From NCBI GenBank assembly GCA_903957405.1, contig CAJBPC010000828.1, positions 1-7,081 on the forward strand: a stretch of DNA of 7,081 nt, written 5' to 3'. Below are positions 6,727 through 7,081 of this stretch, piece by piece (position 1 is the stretch's first letter; every line of letters starts with the position of its first letter). The notes below the pieces were generated by a model that had not been told where the DNA came from, searched no databases, and worked only from the letters and a program-made list of their open reading frames with translations. The stretch comes from an uncultured bacterium. GTDB taxonomy: Bacteria > Bacteroidota > Bacteroidia > Chitinophagales > Chitinophagaceae. The position numbers and the translations under genes are program-made.

Positions 6727-6932
6727 CATTCGGCATTCCCCGTATCATCGGCATGCATCGGATTGAGATCGGGAGATCGGGAGCCCGGCAATTCCCACCC
6801 CAGGCGGAACTCCGCGAGGCGCTGCCGCATCAGAGACCCTTTCACATCTGCCGACATCACCCCGTAGAAATTCTCCAGGGGTCCCATTTCAGCTCCTCCA
6901 TGCAGAAGCACTTGAGCGGCATAACGTCAGCC
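6727..6932. other. Region after the radical SAM gene with minus-strand coding-like frames
   Basis: No intact gene is supported here. A minus-strand frame with plausible codon use runs from about 6887 (ATG, EMGPLENFYG) leftwards, but its stop at 6636 lies 91 bases inside the radical SAM gene. Another minus frame (6857 to about 6945) contains KADVMPLKCFC and ends in TGA at 6857. Both may continue the frame that ends at 6933, after frame changes at short homopolymers. No convincing terminator for the radical SAM gene is visible. Confidence 0.4.
6765..6783. repeat. Short tandem repeat, 8-base unit GAGATCGG
   Basis: Two full copies of GAGATCGG and a partial third (GAG) lie end to end, 39 bases after the radical SAM stop. 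With so few copies it may be chance or a small replication slip. Confidence 0.6.
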
Positions 6933-7079
6933 TTATCCTCCCCCACTGAAACCCGACGGCACCGGTCGACTCGATGCGATCGTCAACACGGTGACGACCC
7001 CTTGCCGATCCTGATCCGTCTGTGATATGAAGTTCCGTCCGCCGCGCAGATCGGCCCCAAAAATGACACTACCGGTATA
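6933..7079 (-). CDS. Possible C-terminal part of an unidentified minus-strand protein
   Basis: A minus-strand frame is open from the right edge for 48 codons and ends in TAA at 6933-6935. I do not recognise it. The reading has ordinary protein composition (VIFGADLRGG, NFISQTDQDR, GVVTVLTIASSRPV) and coding-like third positions, so it could be the end of a gene whose body lies to the right. The last residues before the stop, read through a G-rich run, are glycines. The neighbouring frame continues with coding-like sequence if one G is removed from the run of five (6940-6944 on the plus strand). The stop may therefore come from a frameshift or a sequencing error. It is short, so chance cannot be excluded. 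Confidence 0.35.
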   Translation of the reverse strand, partial: YTGSVIFGADLRGGRNFISQTDQDRQGVVTVLTIASSRPVPSGFSGGG

Positions 7080-7081
7080 GG

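Noticed and set aside
6753..7025. Plus-strand open frame of 90 codons after the radical SAM gene
   Set aside because: Its composition is rich in H, R, P and S, typical of an antisense shadow, and the minus strand looks more coding.

Overview
The window most likely comes from a denitrifying or nitrous-oxide-respiring member of the Bacteroidota, with moderate G+C judged by eye. The grounds are a nosD-nosF-nosY block whose wording fits this phylum, a lipoprotein with a FAS1 domain, and no Shine-Dalgarno sequence before any of the start codons. This is an inference from gene content; no marker gene is present.

Left part (2-3480, all + strand): the 3' end of nosD, then nosF (4-base overlap), nosY (1-base gap), a group III truncated hemoglobin (20-base gap) and a FAS1-domain lipoprotein (42-base gap). 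NosD, NosF and NosY form the periplasmic/ABC machine that helps assemble the copper centre of nitrous oxide reductase. The globin and the FAS1 lipoprotein follow on the same strand with no terminator between them, so they may be co-transcribed passengers of the nos operon. nosZ and nosL are not in the window and would be expected upstream. Two imperfect hairpins, each followed by GCCTTGT plus a T-run, lie just after the FAS1 gene and probably end the transcript.

Middle part (3481-4527): a convergent intergenic gap, then a minus-strand gene for a 144-residue soluble protein of unknown function with a possible beta-sandwich pattern, then a 324-base divergent intergenic region.

Right part (4528-7081): a 732-residue protein with a cobalamin-binding-like N-terminal region and a radical SAM core. 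Its cluster motif is CX4CX2C instead of the usual CX3CX2C, and it starts with TTG. After it lies a region in which three minus-strand frames look coding one after another, broken at short homopolymers. This may be the end of a frameshifted gene entering from the right edge.

The main hidden structure I found is a leader signal. All four genes that are not tightly coupled to an upstream gene carry AAAAC beginning 13 or 14 bases before the start codon, and two of them share the full octamer AAAACCAT with the same 6-base spacer. I found no RNA gene, CRISPR array, insertion sequence or attachment site.
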